From assembly GCA_003290165.1 (NCBI GenBank), contig QNQO01000450.1:310001-374000 (forward strand): a stretch of 64,000 bases of DNA. Direction: 5' to 3'. Positions within the stretch are counted from its first letter, which is position 1; each line of letters opens with the position of its first letter. Below, piece by piece: positions 22,778 through 33,659 of this stretch. Below the pieces are notes generated by a model, which was given only the letters and a program-made list of their open reading frames with translations, had not been told where the DNA came from and searched no databases. Source of the stretch: Berberis thunbergii. Its lineage: Eukaryota; Streptophyta; Magnoliopsida; Ranunculales; Berberidaceae. The position numbers and the translations under genes are program-made.

Positions 22778-24331
22778 ACGTCATTCATTATTATACAATA
22801 CCACCTAAGCATCCACAATATCGGTGCTAGCTTCTTCACCAGATTAGCCACGCCGCTAAACTGTCATGTTACCTCAAACAAAGGATTTCAGTGTTGCTGA
22901 TATTTTAACTAGTTTAGTTTATTAAAAAGGAATCTATATTAATTGTTTAGTTTACAATTTTGACTAGTATAGTTTAGTTCAGCTACTATTAATTGTTTTT
23001 GCAAATTATATGTATAGAGATGAAATTGGTGTTTAATGTTTACATTTCTGAGAATCTTTAGTCTTTCAGTTATGTTTTCAGTGTTCCAAAAAAATGTAGC
23101 AATAACAGTCCTCTTTGTCCATTGAAATGTACTAAAAAACTTCAAGCTTAGATCACTATGATATGATTATGGCAGAGCATTATCGCATAAATTCATTAAG
23201 GTCAAATTTTGTATTGCGATTTTGCTTATTATTATTTACTAGCCATCAAATATGTGCTTAGCACGCACACATTTGCTTTTAATTATTCATTCACAACTTT
23301 CTCTACAAAGATTTCATAAATCTTCGCAACCTCTAAGAGACAGTGATATCCTTCTCTTCGGTCTGCAGCTTCATCCCAGTCTTTTATCGAGACTATATAT
23401 ATGTGGAAACAAATAATTGCTTGTGTAGAAAACGGAAGACGGTTGACGGTCAGTCTTGGGGGCACATCTAATATTTGAACATCTTGGAGGTACTTTGAGT
23501 TTCGCATTATAAAGGGAGGGAGCGGCCTCTAAATATCCCCATTTTTAACCTACCATGTAACACCACCTCCGTAAAAACAATAATTTTTCCCTCTCTTCCT
23601 CTGTTATCTCTCTGAATAAAAGCAACAACAGAGTAGCAGTAGCCCTTGCCGGTAGTCCACCAGCCCACTTCAGATTGAGTGGTGATTGTGGTTAATGTGC
23701 ATTGATGGGTGGTTGTGGTATTAATTGCAGAGTGAGGAAAAGTTCGTTTGTGGGTGTGAAGCTTGTAGAATAAAAACAATGCTTCAGTTAAGTGTTCTCA
23801 AGTTGATTTGTGTGGTGCTTTGACTTCATTGTTATCCTTGGAAGAACATGAGATTTCCTTCCTTCTCAAACATCTCTAAAATCAAACCCACTTATGTAGC
23901 AACTATTAGAGCTCGCCCAACACCCGCCTTGCCTTCCTCACTGTCTGTCATCGCTGTCACCAACCACCTTCTTCCATCATCACTTCTCTTCTCTTTCTCT
24001 CTATCTTTTGATTTTTCTCCAAATTTTGCATCTCGCAGCTAGAGCTGAGAGATTGAGTCACAATCCAGCAGGCGTTTCTGCATTAATTATCATCATCATC
24101 ATCAAAGCTCATTTCCAAGATTTTCAGGGTCAGCTACATAGATTAATGGAAAGGAAAAAAGAAAAAAGGAGTGGTTTGTCAGTGGTAGGGAGCCTAGGCA
24201 GCCTTCTGTTTTGAAAAAAAAAAAGGAAAAAAAATTGGTGATGTTAGACAGAAAAGTGATAGTGTCAAATAATAGAAGTGGGATGATGTCAAAAAGTCAC
24301 TCCTATAAATAAATTATAAAAAATGAGTGAG
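22778..24331. other. Intergenic, no gene recognised
   Basis: Open frames at 23283-23507 (minus), 23507-23779 (minus) and 23848-24042 (plus) have no resemblance that I know. 23990-24060 looks like a C/T-rich leader. A (ATC)n/TCATCATC patch lies at about 24086-24100. Nothing else is supported. Confidence 0.4.
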
Positions 24332-24494
24332 GCTAGGAAACCATGTTTTGCAACCAGGATGATGTGGTATCGTTAAAGGAGTTTTTTACAACTTTGAGAT
24401 ACACATAAAATTTTTGGGAAATTCATCATTCTTTCCAGATCATGACACATCATCCTGGTTGCAAAACATGATTGCAAAAACCTGATTTCCTAGC
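24332..24494. mobile_element. Foldback MITE-like inverted repeat
   Basis: The left arm GCTAGGAAACCATGTTTTGC (continuing AACCAGGATGATGTG) is the reverse complement of the right arm ending ...TTTCCTAGC at 24494. One extra ~14-bp repeat (CAGGTTTTTGCAAT) lies inside the right arm. Related arms occur at about 40653 and 44577 (CTAAGAAACCAGG/ATG...). The two arms could form a stem of about 35 bp around a ~90-bp loop. No family name can be given. Confidence 0.65.
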
Positions 24495-24555
24495 ATTGTT
24501 GATAAAAATAAAATATATATTAGATAGAGTAACTCAAACCTACAACAAGCAAAAT

Positions 24556-25009
24556 ATGTGTATTATTTATAGTGCAGGAGTCATGGTTCGATTAGGTCAT
24601 CGATGGTGTAGTTTAGGAGTCGTGCTATGGAGGAAAGTTTCCATGTTAGCCATGTACTCTTAGATACGCGGGGGATAGTTCCCGTTCCGAGAGTAATCTA
24701 TCGGTAGAAGTCTCCATATGTGATACATACTTTGGAATCTGCTTCCTAGTTGGAAACAAAGAGTTGTTGTAATTGCCCGTCCGAAGTTGATCTTCGAGAT
24801 ATTTGCCTTAGCAGGGCTTACGAGTATTAAGGATAGTTGTGATGCGGGCTTAGGAGGCTGTGAAAATTCAACTCCATCAAGCGGACTGCATTGGGCGAGC
24901 TTAGAACTGCTTGGATCGGATCAGTGTTGTGCTGACGCTAGGGCCTGTTATTCGAGATCATCATGACACGTGTACGGCACAGAGTTGGGACCATTTTGGT
25001 GTATCATCA
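24556..25009 (-). repeat. Truncated 3' LTR of Tat element
   Basis: The LTR starts (minus) with TGATGATACACC at 25009 and matches 27797-28484 down to about 24556, where it breaks into unrelated DNA. About 200 bp of the LTR end are missing, so no target duplication can be read. A polypurine tract lies just outside at 25010-25021. Confidence 0.8.
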
Positions 25010-25234
25010 GCTACTCCCCCTGAGTTAGTAGGCCATTACATTGGTTTGCTAAGTCACTTCTTAAAAAGATATACCGCTCATGATGATTGAGTTTGAATCA
25101 TTGCTTGAGTCGCGCGCTTCATTAATTGAATGTGTGTCGGTTCAGTGGAGAAGATGCGAGAATCCAATCCCTATTTAAGTCATCCTTTGTGCGGAGATTA
25201 ACTCTTCTAGTTTCTTGCTTTTAGAGATTTTGCC

Positions 25235-25848
25235 ATGTTCACCTTCAGATTGAAAGATTGTTCATCTTCTTCATGGCTCACTAAAACCATCTTGATGACG
25301 CAACTTTGGCCAAAGGCCTTGAGTTTTTCGAAGACATGTTGCTTTCTGAATTGGCCCTTGCTGAAATCCATACAAAGTTCGAGGTCCCCGAGACCTGCCA
25401 TTATATGCTCTGAAGGATGATCAGACGCCAATGTTTCCGCCGGCGGGGTTCATCCATTTGCACAGCGGGATGCTCCAAATCGAAGTCAGTTTTCTTGTTC
25501 CTTGATGTGATTTGGGACTTTTTGGACTTCCTTGAAATTTCTCCTGCCCAGTTCGTACCAAATGGGTACAGGATCGTTCTTTTCATTTTGATTAGGGTGA
25601 AGGAAGCTGGCGTTCGCCTAACTCCGTGGGTGATCCAGTTATTGACTTCTTCTCAGTTGAATAATCACGTTGTTTGTAAAATGACATCGCCGACTTGCTT
25701 TGAAAATTTGCCCAATGACTTCAAGTCCTGGCAGAAGTTTTATTTCTTAGCTCTTGAGGATTCAAAGTACTTCCAATTCAAGGGTCGTCTGCTCGAAGGG
25801 TGGAGACTATTGTTTCCATCTGATGGAGCCATGGTCTTCCCAAGATAA
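25235..25848 (+). pseudogene. Antisense extra ORF of Tat element
   Basis: On the strand opposite gag-pol, between pol and the 3' LTR, the plus strand encodes FEDMLLSELALAEIHTKFEV, then MFPPAGFIHLHSGML, then AQFVPNGYRIVLFILIRVKE, AGVRLTPWVIQLL and SWQKFYFLALEDSKYF. These blocks appear in the same order in the antisense ORF of the 31.8-40.5 kb element (GFIGLYRGMFESGL, QMAPSGFKILLTILLKAHDA, AGLRLNSSMIHHL, ADSSYFRLGS). The pattern fits the plant gypsy-type transposon protein (PF04195-like) known as an antisense extra ORF in Tat elements. Its function is unknown. Stops (about 25411, 25506) and frame changes make it non-functional. 25778-25848 overlaps the tail of the protease frame. Confidence 0.65.
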
Positions 25849-27722
25849 GGTTGTAGGTAGATGGTGCGTCTACTACCATGAAGTCCATAAATATGACCTT
25901 TATGAGTTGTGGCTCTCTTGCCACTACTGCTAACCTTATCTTCCTGATCGAGAAACATTTTTCTCCGCTGAATTCGATCAGCGGGTATTCTGAGGACGTC
26001 TGGTTCTCCTCCTTGAGGTACACAGCTCGAAATGCATTGTAAAACAAAACGTTACTTCTCGTATCTACCAGAACTATTTTTACCTTCCACCTTGCAATGG
26101 AGACCGATATGACAAGAGCGTCATTGTGTGGCGTTCGGACTCCTTCAATGTCTTGAAAGTAATGGTTAAGGTGGGAATGGGGATTTGCACCCTCGAGTAG
26201 TAAACATGTTTGTCCTCATCTAAGGGTTGTGTCTGCATCTCTATTAGAGTCCGCTTGCGGGACCTTTTCGACTAGTCTTCATCCGGTCCGATTCCATGAA
26301 AGACATAGATTACGCTCGGAGTCTCCTTCTCTATTTCCTTGACCAACTCCCCCTGGTCCCTTGGTCTTTCCAATCGCTTTTCGGAGTCCATGAATTCCTT
26401 TAGCTTGCCCCTGCGGATCTAATACTCGATCTCGTACCTTAGACTCTTACAGTCGTTTATGTCATGATCACTCTTCCTTGTGATATGAACAATACTTGTT
26501 GTTGCTAAGCTCAGAGGGGTCTTCGCGTTGCTTCAGGGGCCACTTCAGATCTTCCCAGTTTTTTCATGGAATTTAGGACGTCCGATAGATTAGAATTGAG
26601 GGGAGTCACGGTTTTGCATCCAATGTAGTTTGATGCTTTCTCGGACCTGGCTCGACCAGGGTCTGACATGATGTCAATGCGCTTTCGCTTGCTCCTTTAT
26701 TCATCCTCACACCTCCTTCCCTCCTTCCTATCTTTAGGAGCAGAGGTTCTTATGACCTTCTATTTCCCTCTTCACAGTTCTCAAATCTTCTAAGGTGATG
26801 TATCACTAGGTGCTCTTGAGGAGCTTTGTCATATCCAAATGGGGTTCCAACATGAGGCATTCATAAATCTTTCCCTCCTTTAGGCCCACGGTGAAAGCAG
26901 TCACGATTGTGTCGTCGCTGCAACCGTTAATGAGTGTCAGCTCGCCGTTGAAGCGCGTGACATACAATCTGAGTGTATCATTAGATCTTTGCTTCAGAGG
27001 AGTATGTAGTGTGGGCCCTTCTAGCGGAGTTGGCTTCAAACAAACCGCGTCAGGAATTCTTTCGCTCACGTCTTGAATGAGTCAATTGACTTTGGTAGGA
27101 AGCTATTGAACAATGTCAGTGCTAACTTCTTTAGGCTGGTAGGGAAAGTTCTACACATCACCAACTCGGATTCTTCCTTGAGTGCCATTACATGCTGGTA
27201 ATGACATAGGTGGTTGAACAGGTCGAATGTCCCATCGTAGAAATCAAGCTTTGGAGGCGTGAACTTCTTTGAAAAGGTTTCGTTCATGATACAGTCCATG
27301 AACGGTGGAACAAAAAGGCAATAGAGCACATCTGGGTCATGCGCTCCTCTGCGGAGGGGGTTCTGAGGGCTTAGCCTATCTGCTCTGAGAGTCGCTGCTC
27401 CCGCCTTCTCTAGTCCAATGAGAACTAGCAAGGGCTTGACTCTTTGTGTTTGCTCTCTCTAGTCTTCCGAAGATGGAGGCATGTGTTGCTTTTGATCTCC
27501 ATTAGCGCATGAAGGGTTTTGTTGTATGAATGCCTCTACCTTTTTGGTGATTTGTTGTATTTGAGACAGCAACAAATCTATTTTGGGATCCGTCGTTGAT
27601 GTTGCTGGCACAAGTGTGTGAGTCTGCTGCCTGTGCATCACTGAGAATGGAGGTATGGCACCAGTTTGAGCAATTGACGTGTCTCCTTGTTCTCCATTGT
27701 TGCGTGATCTAATGGGCACCAT
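25778..27722 (-). pseudogene. Tat gag and protease remnant
   Basis: Segments in order on the minus strand: N-terminus MVPIRSRNNGEQGDT (27722-27459); Gag block FTPPKLDFYDGTFDLFNHL (27431-27066); LKQRSNDTLRLYVTRFNGEL and GLKEGKIYECLM (27069-26806); a knuckle-like KYCSYHKEESDHDINDC near 26490-26430; then the aspartic protease. The protease catalytic motif expected as DTG reads DTRSN at about 26070, and the C-terminal YNLILGRPWLHQM (26047-25778) is typical of Tat proteases. Several stops and frame changes interrupt it. Gag forms particles and the protease matures them; neither could work here. Confidence 0.75.
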
Positions 27723-27774
27723 CTCTTTGTATTTTGAAGTGGGATGATGCTAGTAAAAGGTTAGGAACTTTGTC

Positions 27775-27793
27775 GCTCTCACGAATGGCGCCA
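27775..27793 (-). other. Primer-binding site (tRNA-Asp-like)
   Basis: On the minus strand TGGCGCCATTCGTGAGAGC begins 3 bases inside the LTR end (27797). Its first seven bases match the plant tRNA-Asp 3' complement TGGCGCC, with mismatches after that. Confidence 0.6.
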
Positions 27794-27796
27794 AAC

Positions 27797-28484
27797 TGAT
27801 GCAGTCGTTTTCCACTCCCTGCTTTGACCTTGACCTGCGAACCTGCTAACATGCACAAGGAACGCACATGAGCCTCGGACCACCGTTGTGGTGGCCGATG
27901 ACACTCCGATGCTAAAGTCAAACAGAGATCTGAGGAAGGTATAATGATGTAAACAGGAAATTTGTAGCGTACCTTAGCTTACCAAACTCGTGTCTTATTA
28001 ATAGTGCAGGAGTTCTGGTTCGAATAGGTCATCGATGGCTTAGTTTAGGGAAGAAGATCTTCGTGGAGATCCTTTTCTAATTAGAAGTTGTGTTGTGGAA
28101 GGAAATTTCCCTGTTAGCCATGTTCTCCTAGATACGCAGGAGATAGTTCCTGTTCCGAGAGTAGTATATATGTAGAAGTCTCCATATGTGATACATACTC
28201 TGGAATTTGCTTCCTAGTTGGAAGCAAATAATTACTGTAATTGCCCGTCCGAAGTTGATCCTCAAGATATTTTCCTTAGCGTGGTTTACGGGTATTGAGG
28301 ATTGCGGTGAGACAGGTGGGCTTAGCAGGTTGTGAGAATTCGAGTCCATTTGGCGGACTGCATTGGGCGAGCCTAGAACCGCTTGAGCGGGGTCAGTGTT
28401 GGGTTGACACTAAGGCATGTTATCCTTCGAGATCATCATGACATGTGTACGATACAGAGTTGGGACCGTTTTGGTGTATCATCA
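27797..28484 (-). repeat. 5' LTR of Tat element (complete)
   Basis: The LTR is 688 bp, TGATGATACACC...GACTGCATCA on the minus strand, with TGATG/CATCA ends. It is the most complete member of the LTR family here (compare 693-1355 and 39776-40462). Confidence 0.85.
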
Positions 28485-29595
28485 ATAGGCAATTTTTCTT
28501 TTAATAAAATTACGATTTTCTGATATAAAATAATACCATAAGCAACTTTTTACCACATTTTCAGAGATTTTACTTCCCAAAAGTCAAGACTTATCAAATG
28601 CAGAAATAGTCTAACTAAAAACAAAACTCAATCACTAATTAGAGTCAGAGAAGGACTGATGAAAAAAAATTAGGGAGTTTATTTTGGGTTTAAAAAATTA
28701 GTATAGGTTTTAGAGAAGACGTAAACTAAAAAAAAAGGTAATCTGATCTACTTTTTATTTTTATATAATATAATAAGAACAAAAAAAAACCTTTTTTTTT
28801 TAGAAACTTGGGTTTTGGAATGGAATTGTGTTAGTAACCTCTAAGCAAGGATTGTGATTTTGTTTTTTGAGTCCGTTTCGGTATCCTAATTTTAAGAAAT
28901 ATTTCGAGAAATAATTCGGTGTGTTGTAAAGAAAAAACGTAAAAATTTTGAGGATACATAAAAAATATATAATGAATTTCCAGAGTATATGAAAATGTGA
29001 AAAAATAAATGCAAAAAAATAAATCTATTAAACATATTAAATAAAGTATACCAAGAAATGAAACAAATGTGAAAACAATATAATTAGAAAATCAGGGTTG
29101 GTTTAAAAAATCAGTGTATAATTATAAGAAATGATAATTAGAAATTTTTTGAAAAGCAATAATAATTAGAAGAATTGATAATACGAAAAAATGCTAAAAT
29201 TTACAAAAAAATCCGAAATTTTTCAAAAAAAAACCCTCGAAAAATGTGTTTTTTACGAAAGAAAAAAATTCAAATTTAATGAAAAATTCTTGAAAAGTTT
29301 CCAAAAAAATTCTTGAAAAAAATGTAACTTTTGATTTTGCCCTTTTTCTTTTCGTAATTTCAAAAAATTGAAATTTTCATTGAGATTTTGCGAAATCACA
29401 TTCCTTGCCTCTAAGTATATTTTTGCATTTTACTGGGAATAGAAATTGAATATGAGGAAAGCTCTATAAAAACCAGGTTTTATCTCTCAACCCTATCAGA
29501 CACCTTTGATTTTTCTTTGACCATCTTAAAAGAAGAAGAGCTAGAGAGGATTGAAGAAAACATAACAAAGATACTTGTGAGATTCGCCTGACAAA
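28485..29595. other. AT-rich dispersed repeat, inverted partner at 51.6-52.05 kb
   Basis: About 28980-29410 matches the reverse complement of 51600-52050, for example GAAATTACGAAAAGAAAAAG on one strand against CTTTTTCTTTTCGTAATTTC here. The partner contains a SINE insertion near its middle. No gene is seen; the remaining bases are very A-rich. Confidence 0.6.
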
Positions 29596-30640
29596 TCACT
29601 GTGCAGATTCAAGTTGGTATCAAGGAAGTGGAATGAGTTCATCACTTGTGATCCTTCTTTCCAAAAGACTTACATCAGCAAAAGCAATCACAATCGTCCA
29701 TCTAGAATGTTGGGTCCTTACTATAGATGTGATATATTGTGATACATGAGCTACAAAATGCACTTTGAGCCGAACCGTGATAAAGCAAAGAACCTCTTTA
29801 GCATGTCCAAACACAACTTTTGGGAAACATTGTACTCAACACATCCATTGCATTCTTATTATGTTTCCAGGAACAACAATTTGAAGGGAGGAACTGCAGA
29901 TTAGTTATTACATATATAACCCCATCTCCCAAGCCTTCCCCCAACATTTAAGGTGTCATTTATATGCGATGAGGCGTTAAACAATCATCCAATCACAGCT
30001 TATCACATGGCACAGATTAACTCAAACGAAAAAGGGGCAGGACAAACCAGGCCCAAGCTATGTCCAAGTCAGGCCCAGTCCAGCCCGTAATTCATGTGAT
30101 CAAGCCAAGATAATGTAAGCCCCATATGGCAAAATTCTTGGAATTTGGCCCAGGACAATAATGTCACTCTAGGTCCAATTAAGCATTGAGTTCTAAAGAA
30201 AGCCAAGTGCTAAAGAAGATCAGTCGTGAACAAGTAAAGAACCTACATGGACATAACTTGATAAATGAAGATTCTAAGCGAGATCTCCTCCATTCATTGC
30301 ACATTCAAATGTAGAGTTAATGAAGGAGTAAAACACTCTCATGATATTAGGTGAACAAAACAGAAGAAAAATGTAGACACATGTAACCCTAATTATATCA
30401 GTCTAACTCCATCATTGTTCAAGCGCACGACTTTACCATCAGAGTGCCTTTAGTCGCTACAACCTTGGTCTCCGATTCAACGTTGCTCATTTTTGCAGGT
30501 CAAAGTCAACATGGAAAGATTTGGAGACATCAATATCCAAATAAAAATCATAATATAAGTCGTCTTCGATACTTCAAAGTGATACGAGCCATAAATCATA
30601 ACATGAAAACTCTGTGTTAATATTATTAACGATCATAACA
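29596..30640 (+). pseudogene. F-box protein pseudogene, copy 2 (interrupted)
   Basis: From 29599 the frame reads SLCRFKLVSRKWNEFITCDP, a better-preserved F-box end than at 21607. It is followed by PSFQKTYISKSNHNRPSRML, a stop (about 29737), then MHFEPNRDKAKNLFSMSKHN. Homology to copy 1 stops near 29965 and resumes at about 30558 (AAGTCGTCTTCGATACTTCAAAGTGATAC). About 570 bp of foreign DNA between them, ending in text like TTTTTGCAGGTCAAAGTCAACATGG, resembles an LTR, possibly solo. It is not a working gene. Confidence 0.6.
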
Positions 30641-30861
30641 TGAAAACTCTGTGTTAATAACGTTGCTCATAATATAAACTCTATGTTAATATTTGCAATG
30701 GCATACACAGTCATAGATTTAAAATGATCAATTAAAACATGCTTCAAATATTAACACAGATCGTATTCTAACTACCGACTAGTTTATATAACAAACCCGA
30801 TATAATCGGGGAAAGCAATTCATCAATATTCAAAAATTTATTATATTTAACAATGAAATAC
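30641..30861. repeat. Short duplicated segment
   Basis: A ~45-bp unit CATAACATGAAAACTCTGTG TTAATA is repeated at about 30598, 30634 and (decayed) 30668. The rest up to the MITE is featureless. Confidence 0.5.
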
Positions 30862-30869
30862 AGCGAAAA

Positions 30870-31506
30870 CAGTGTTCTAAAAATCGGCCTAGGCGCTAGA
30901 AGGTGGAAAACCGCCCAGATTAATGGTTGGGCGGGCAGTCTGGGCAGTCTGGGTGGGTCTGGGCGGGCTCTAGGCTGCCTAGGCGGTCTTGGCGATTTTT
31001 TTTTTTTTTTTAGTTTTTTTAATTTTGTAATAAGGCTGATTGTGTTCTTATTTTATTTTTCTTTTCTCTTTTTAAGAAATAAACTATTTAATTATTTTTT
31101 ATTCAGTATATGTCTAAATGTAGTAAATGATGATTACTTAATGGAATTCTCAAAGGATCTACCGGTACCAATTTTACTAATGTAGATTTTATCAAACATG
31201 ACTGAGGTTATTCATGCAATTTGAAGAAAAATAAAAGAGTAGGTTTGGATATTTATCCACAAATTCAATTTATATAAAGTACCCATCATGACCAACTTCA
31301 GTCATTTGAGTTTTAATAAATTTTGTTCATGATTGTTAATTTTCCATGTTTTTAAATGTTGCATATGTATATTGGCATTAAATTGGATGTAATTGATAAG
31401 GTATTATGCTTAACTTTTGTAATTTTTAAAGTTATAATACAAAACCTAAGATCGCCTAGGCCCCTGCTCGCCGCCCGCCCAGTGCCTAGCGATTTTTAGA
31501 ACACTG
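30870..31506. mobile_element. hAT-superfamily MITE, 637 bp
   Basis: Perfect 17-bp terminal inverted repeats CAGTGTTCTAAAAATCG are flanked by perfect 8-bp target duplications AGCGAAAA (30862-30869 and 31507-31514). The subterminal regions are GC-rich with repeated CCTAGGCGC/GGGCGGGC text and also pair imperfectly; the centre is AT-rich with a poly-T at 30995-31010. CAGTGTTCTAAAAA ends are well known for plant hAT MITEs. No transposase. The open frame 30853-31185 is incidental. Confidence 0.93.
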
Positions 31507-31529
31507 AGCGAAAACAGTAAATTAAATTG

Positions 31530-31745
31530 AACAAACTCTCTAAAACCCATGGCTTCATCTTCGCCTCAGTGTAGGATTTAGAAACTCATGGCGGAGGTGA
31601 TTGCAGTGGTGGCATTTGTCATTTTCATCTCCTCCTCAATGAACCCGCTTTCATGTGCGCTAGAGAGACTGTTGGTGCCTGCAATGGCATTGTGCATGCA
31701 AAGGTGAGATGGAGAGAAGCGATCAGAGCTAGCGGGATACAAAAC
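31530..31745. repeat. Segment repeated at 40.85-40.95 kb
   Basis: About 31655-31740 (GAGAGACTGTTGGTGCCTGC, GAGATGGAGAGAAGCGATCA GAGCTAGCG) matches 40865-40945 in direct orientation. The two copies lie just left and right of the Tat element. No gene is recognised. Confidence 0.6.
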
Positions 31746-31789
31746 TGACACCGAAATTAGATGTCAAAGCTGAATTCACCGCTAGAGAA

Positions 31790-33533
31790 GAGCCGAGGGT
31801 GGACTTTCAACCCTCGAAATTAGATGTCCAAGCATGGACCCTGCGCTGCGATGGATCTTCAAAAGATAGGGTGAGCGGAACAAGGATCACATTTTGCTCC
31901 CTCAGCGGTTACACCCTCGGAAAGGCCGTCAGATTCGGCTTCCCCGCTTCAAATAACGAGGCCGAATATGAAGCACTCATGTCCGACCTGAAGCTAGCTT
32001 TCGGGGTGGACATAGATAACCTAACAGCATACAGTGACTCAAGACAGTAGTCAACCAGGTCAAATGAGATTTCGATAGCAGAGATCCCCGCATGATAGCC
32101 TACCACAACAAGGTACTTAGTGTAATGCAAATTCAAGAGCTGTCAGCTCACACAATTCCCTCAAGACAACAACCAAAGAGCTGACGAGCTAGCAAAATAA
32201 GTCTCAGCCTCCAACGAAGTCTTCAGTGGCCTCATCGAATATCAAGAGAAGTCAAGCCTAGATGAGGATGAGCACAGAGATATCTGCATTATGGAACAAC
32301 AGGCGAACTAGATGACTTCGATACTAGAATATATAACGTTGAAAGCCCTACCGACCGAAAAGGTTGAAGCACAAAGACTTAAAAATAGAGCAAGAACGTA
32401 CACTATCCTAAACGACAAGTTATACAGGAGATTGGCGACAGGGCCCCTGCTCCGATGCATGTTGCCTTCAAAAGCAAACCAAGTCTTGGGAACTATCCAC
32501 AACATCGTTTGCGGGAATCACCCATGCAGGAGAACCCTCGCCCATAAAGACCTGACTCTAGGGTACATTGGGCAACCATGCAGCGAGACGCCAAAGATAT
32601 TATCCGCGACAAATGTCAGAGGTTCGCGCCATATACCCATATGTCGGCCCAGCCACTGACTCCAATGACTAGTCCATAGTCGTTCGCATAATGGGGAATG
32701 GATATCGTCGGGCCACTCCTAACATCGGATAGTAAAAAATTCGTTCTTGTCTCCGTTGACTACTTCACCAAGTGGGTCGAGGCAGAGCCCCTATCCAAAA
32801 TAGGGAAGGTCCAGATCGAAAAATTCATATGGACCACCATCGTCGGCAGATTTGGCATCCCAAAGTATTGGTCAATGACAATGAAACTCAATTAAAATGT
32901 AGCAAGGTCAAAGAACTGTGAAAAAGTCTGAGAGTCAAGCACCACTTCTCCTCACAAGGACACCCCAGGCCAACGACCAATCGAAAGTTACCAACCGAAT
33001 GACCCTAGAGGCCATCAAGAGAAAACTCGATGCAACCAAAGGAAAATGGGTTCCAGAGCTACCAGGAATACTCTGGGCGTATCGAATGACTAAAAGAATC
33101 CCTACCAAAGAGACACCCTTCACCCTAGCATTCAGGTCATAAGCTATGGTTCCGACCCGAACTAGAGGTGCCAACCTTACAGACGGAAGAGTTTAGACCA
33201 GAAAGTAACAATGAGGTCTTACACGTGGGACTAGACCTCCTCGATGAAAAATGAGATCTTGCTTCCACCAAGATAGCCGCATACCAACAACGGATGGCGT
33301 AGTACTATAACAAGAAGGTCAAGCCACGCGAATTCAAGGTAGGGGATTGGGTACTCAAAAAGACCCAACAGAACACCAAAGAAGCCGGAGTGGGAAAGCT
33401 AAATCCGAACTGGGAAGGACCTTATAGGATTGCCAAGGTCAATAGGCCAGGAACGTACTAGCTGGAAGACGTAGATGACGACGAGCTTAATCGACCATAG
33501 AATGTAAAGCACCTCAAAAAATATTATAAATAA
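31790..33533 (+). pseudogene. Tat RNase H and integrase remnants
   Basis: 31830-32045 encodes WTLRCDGSSKDRVSG, NNEAEYEALMSDLKLA and AYSDS, the archaeal-type RNase H typical of the Tat lineage. 32500-32690 holds a decayed HHCC zinc domain (CGNHP...RRTLAHKDL; MQRDAKDIIRDKCQRFAPY in another frame). 32698-32895 is the integrase core start MDIVGPLLTSDSKKF and FTKWVEAEPLSKI. 33000-33140 has LPGILWAYRMTKRIPTKETP FTLAF. 33320-33530 gives the C-terminal KVGDWVLKK, NWEGPYRIAKV and HLKKYYK. Many frameshifts and stops are present, and the second catalytic Asp/Glu of the integrase cannot be placed in one frame. Confidence 0.8.
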
Positions 33534-33659
33534 AATATTTTGCTTTTACTAAAACTTCCACTGCCGTATGTTATAACTCTCAACCAACCCGACTATGATC
33601 AAACTTGAATTTCTCCTCAAAGCCTAATCCGTTCCACACGGGGCGCGACGGCTAAGGAA

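Larger units (their letters stand above)
24556..28484 (-). mobile_element. Deleted Tat-lineage retrotransposon (no RT/integrase)
   Basis: Order on the minus strand: 5' LTR (27797-28484), tRNA-Asp-like primer site, gag, zinc knuckle, protease remnant, then an antisense extra ORF, a polypurine tract (GGGGGAGTAG at 25010-25019) and a 3' LTR cut at 24556. RT, RNase H and integrase are absent. A direct join between protease and the antisense ORF region indicates internal deletion. The element at 31790-40462 has the complementary parts. Confidence 0.8.

Noticed and set aside
25207..25431. Minus-strand frame as part of Tat pol
   Set aside because: No RT, RNase H or integrase motif; the opposite strand carries the homologous antisense ORF.
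30853..31185. 110-codon open frame
   Set aside because: Begins in the target duplication and runs through the terminal repeat and poly-T of a MITE.
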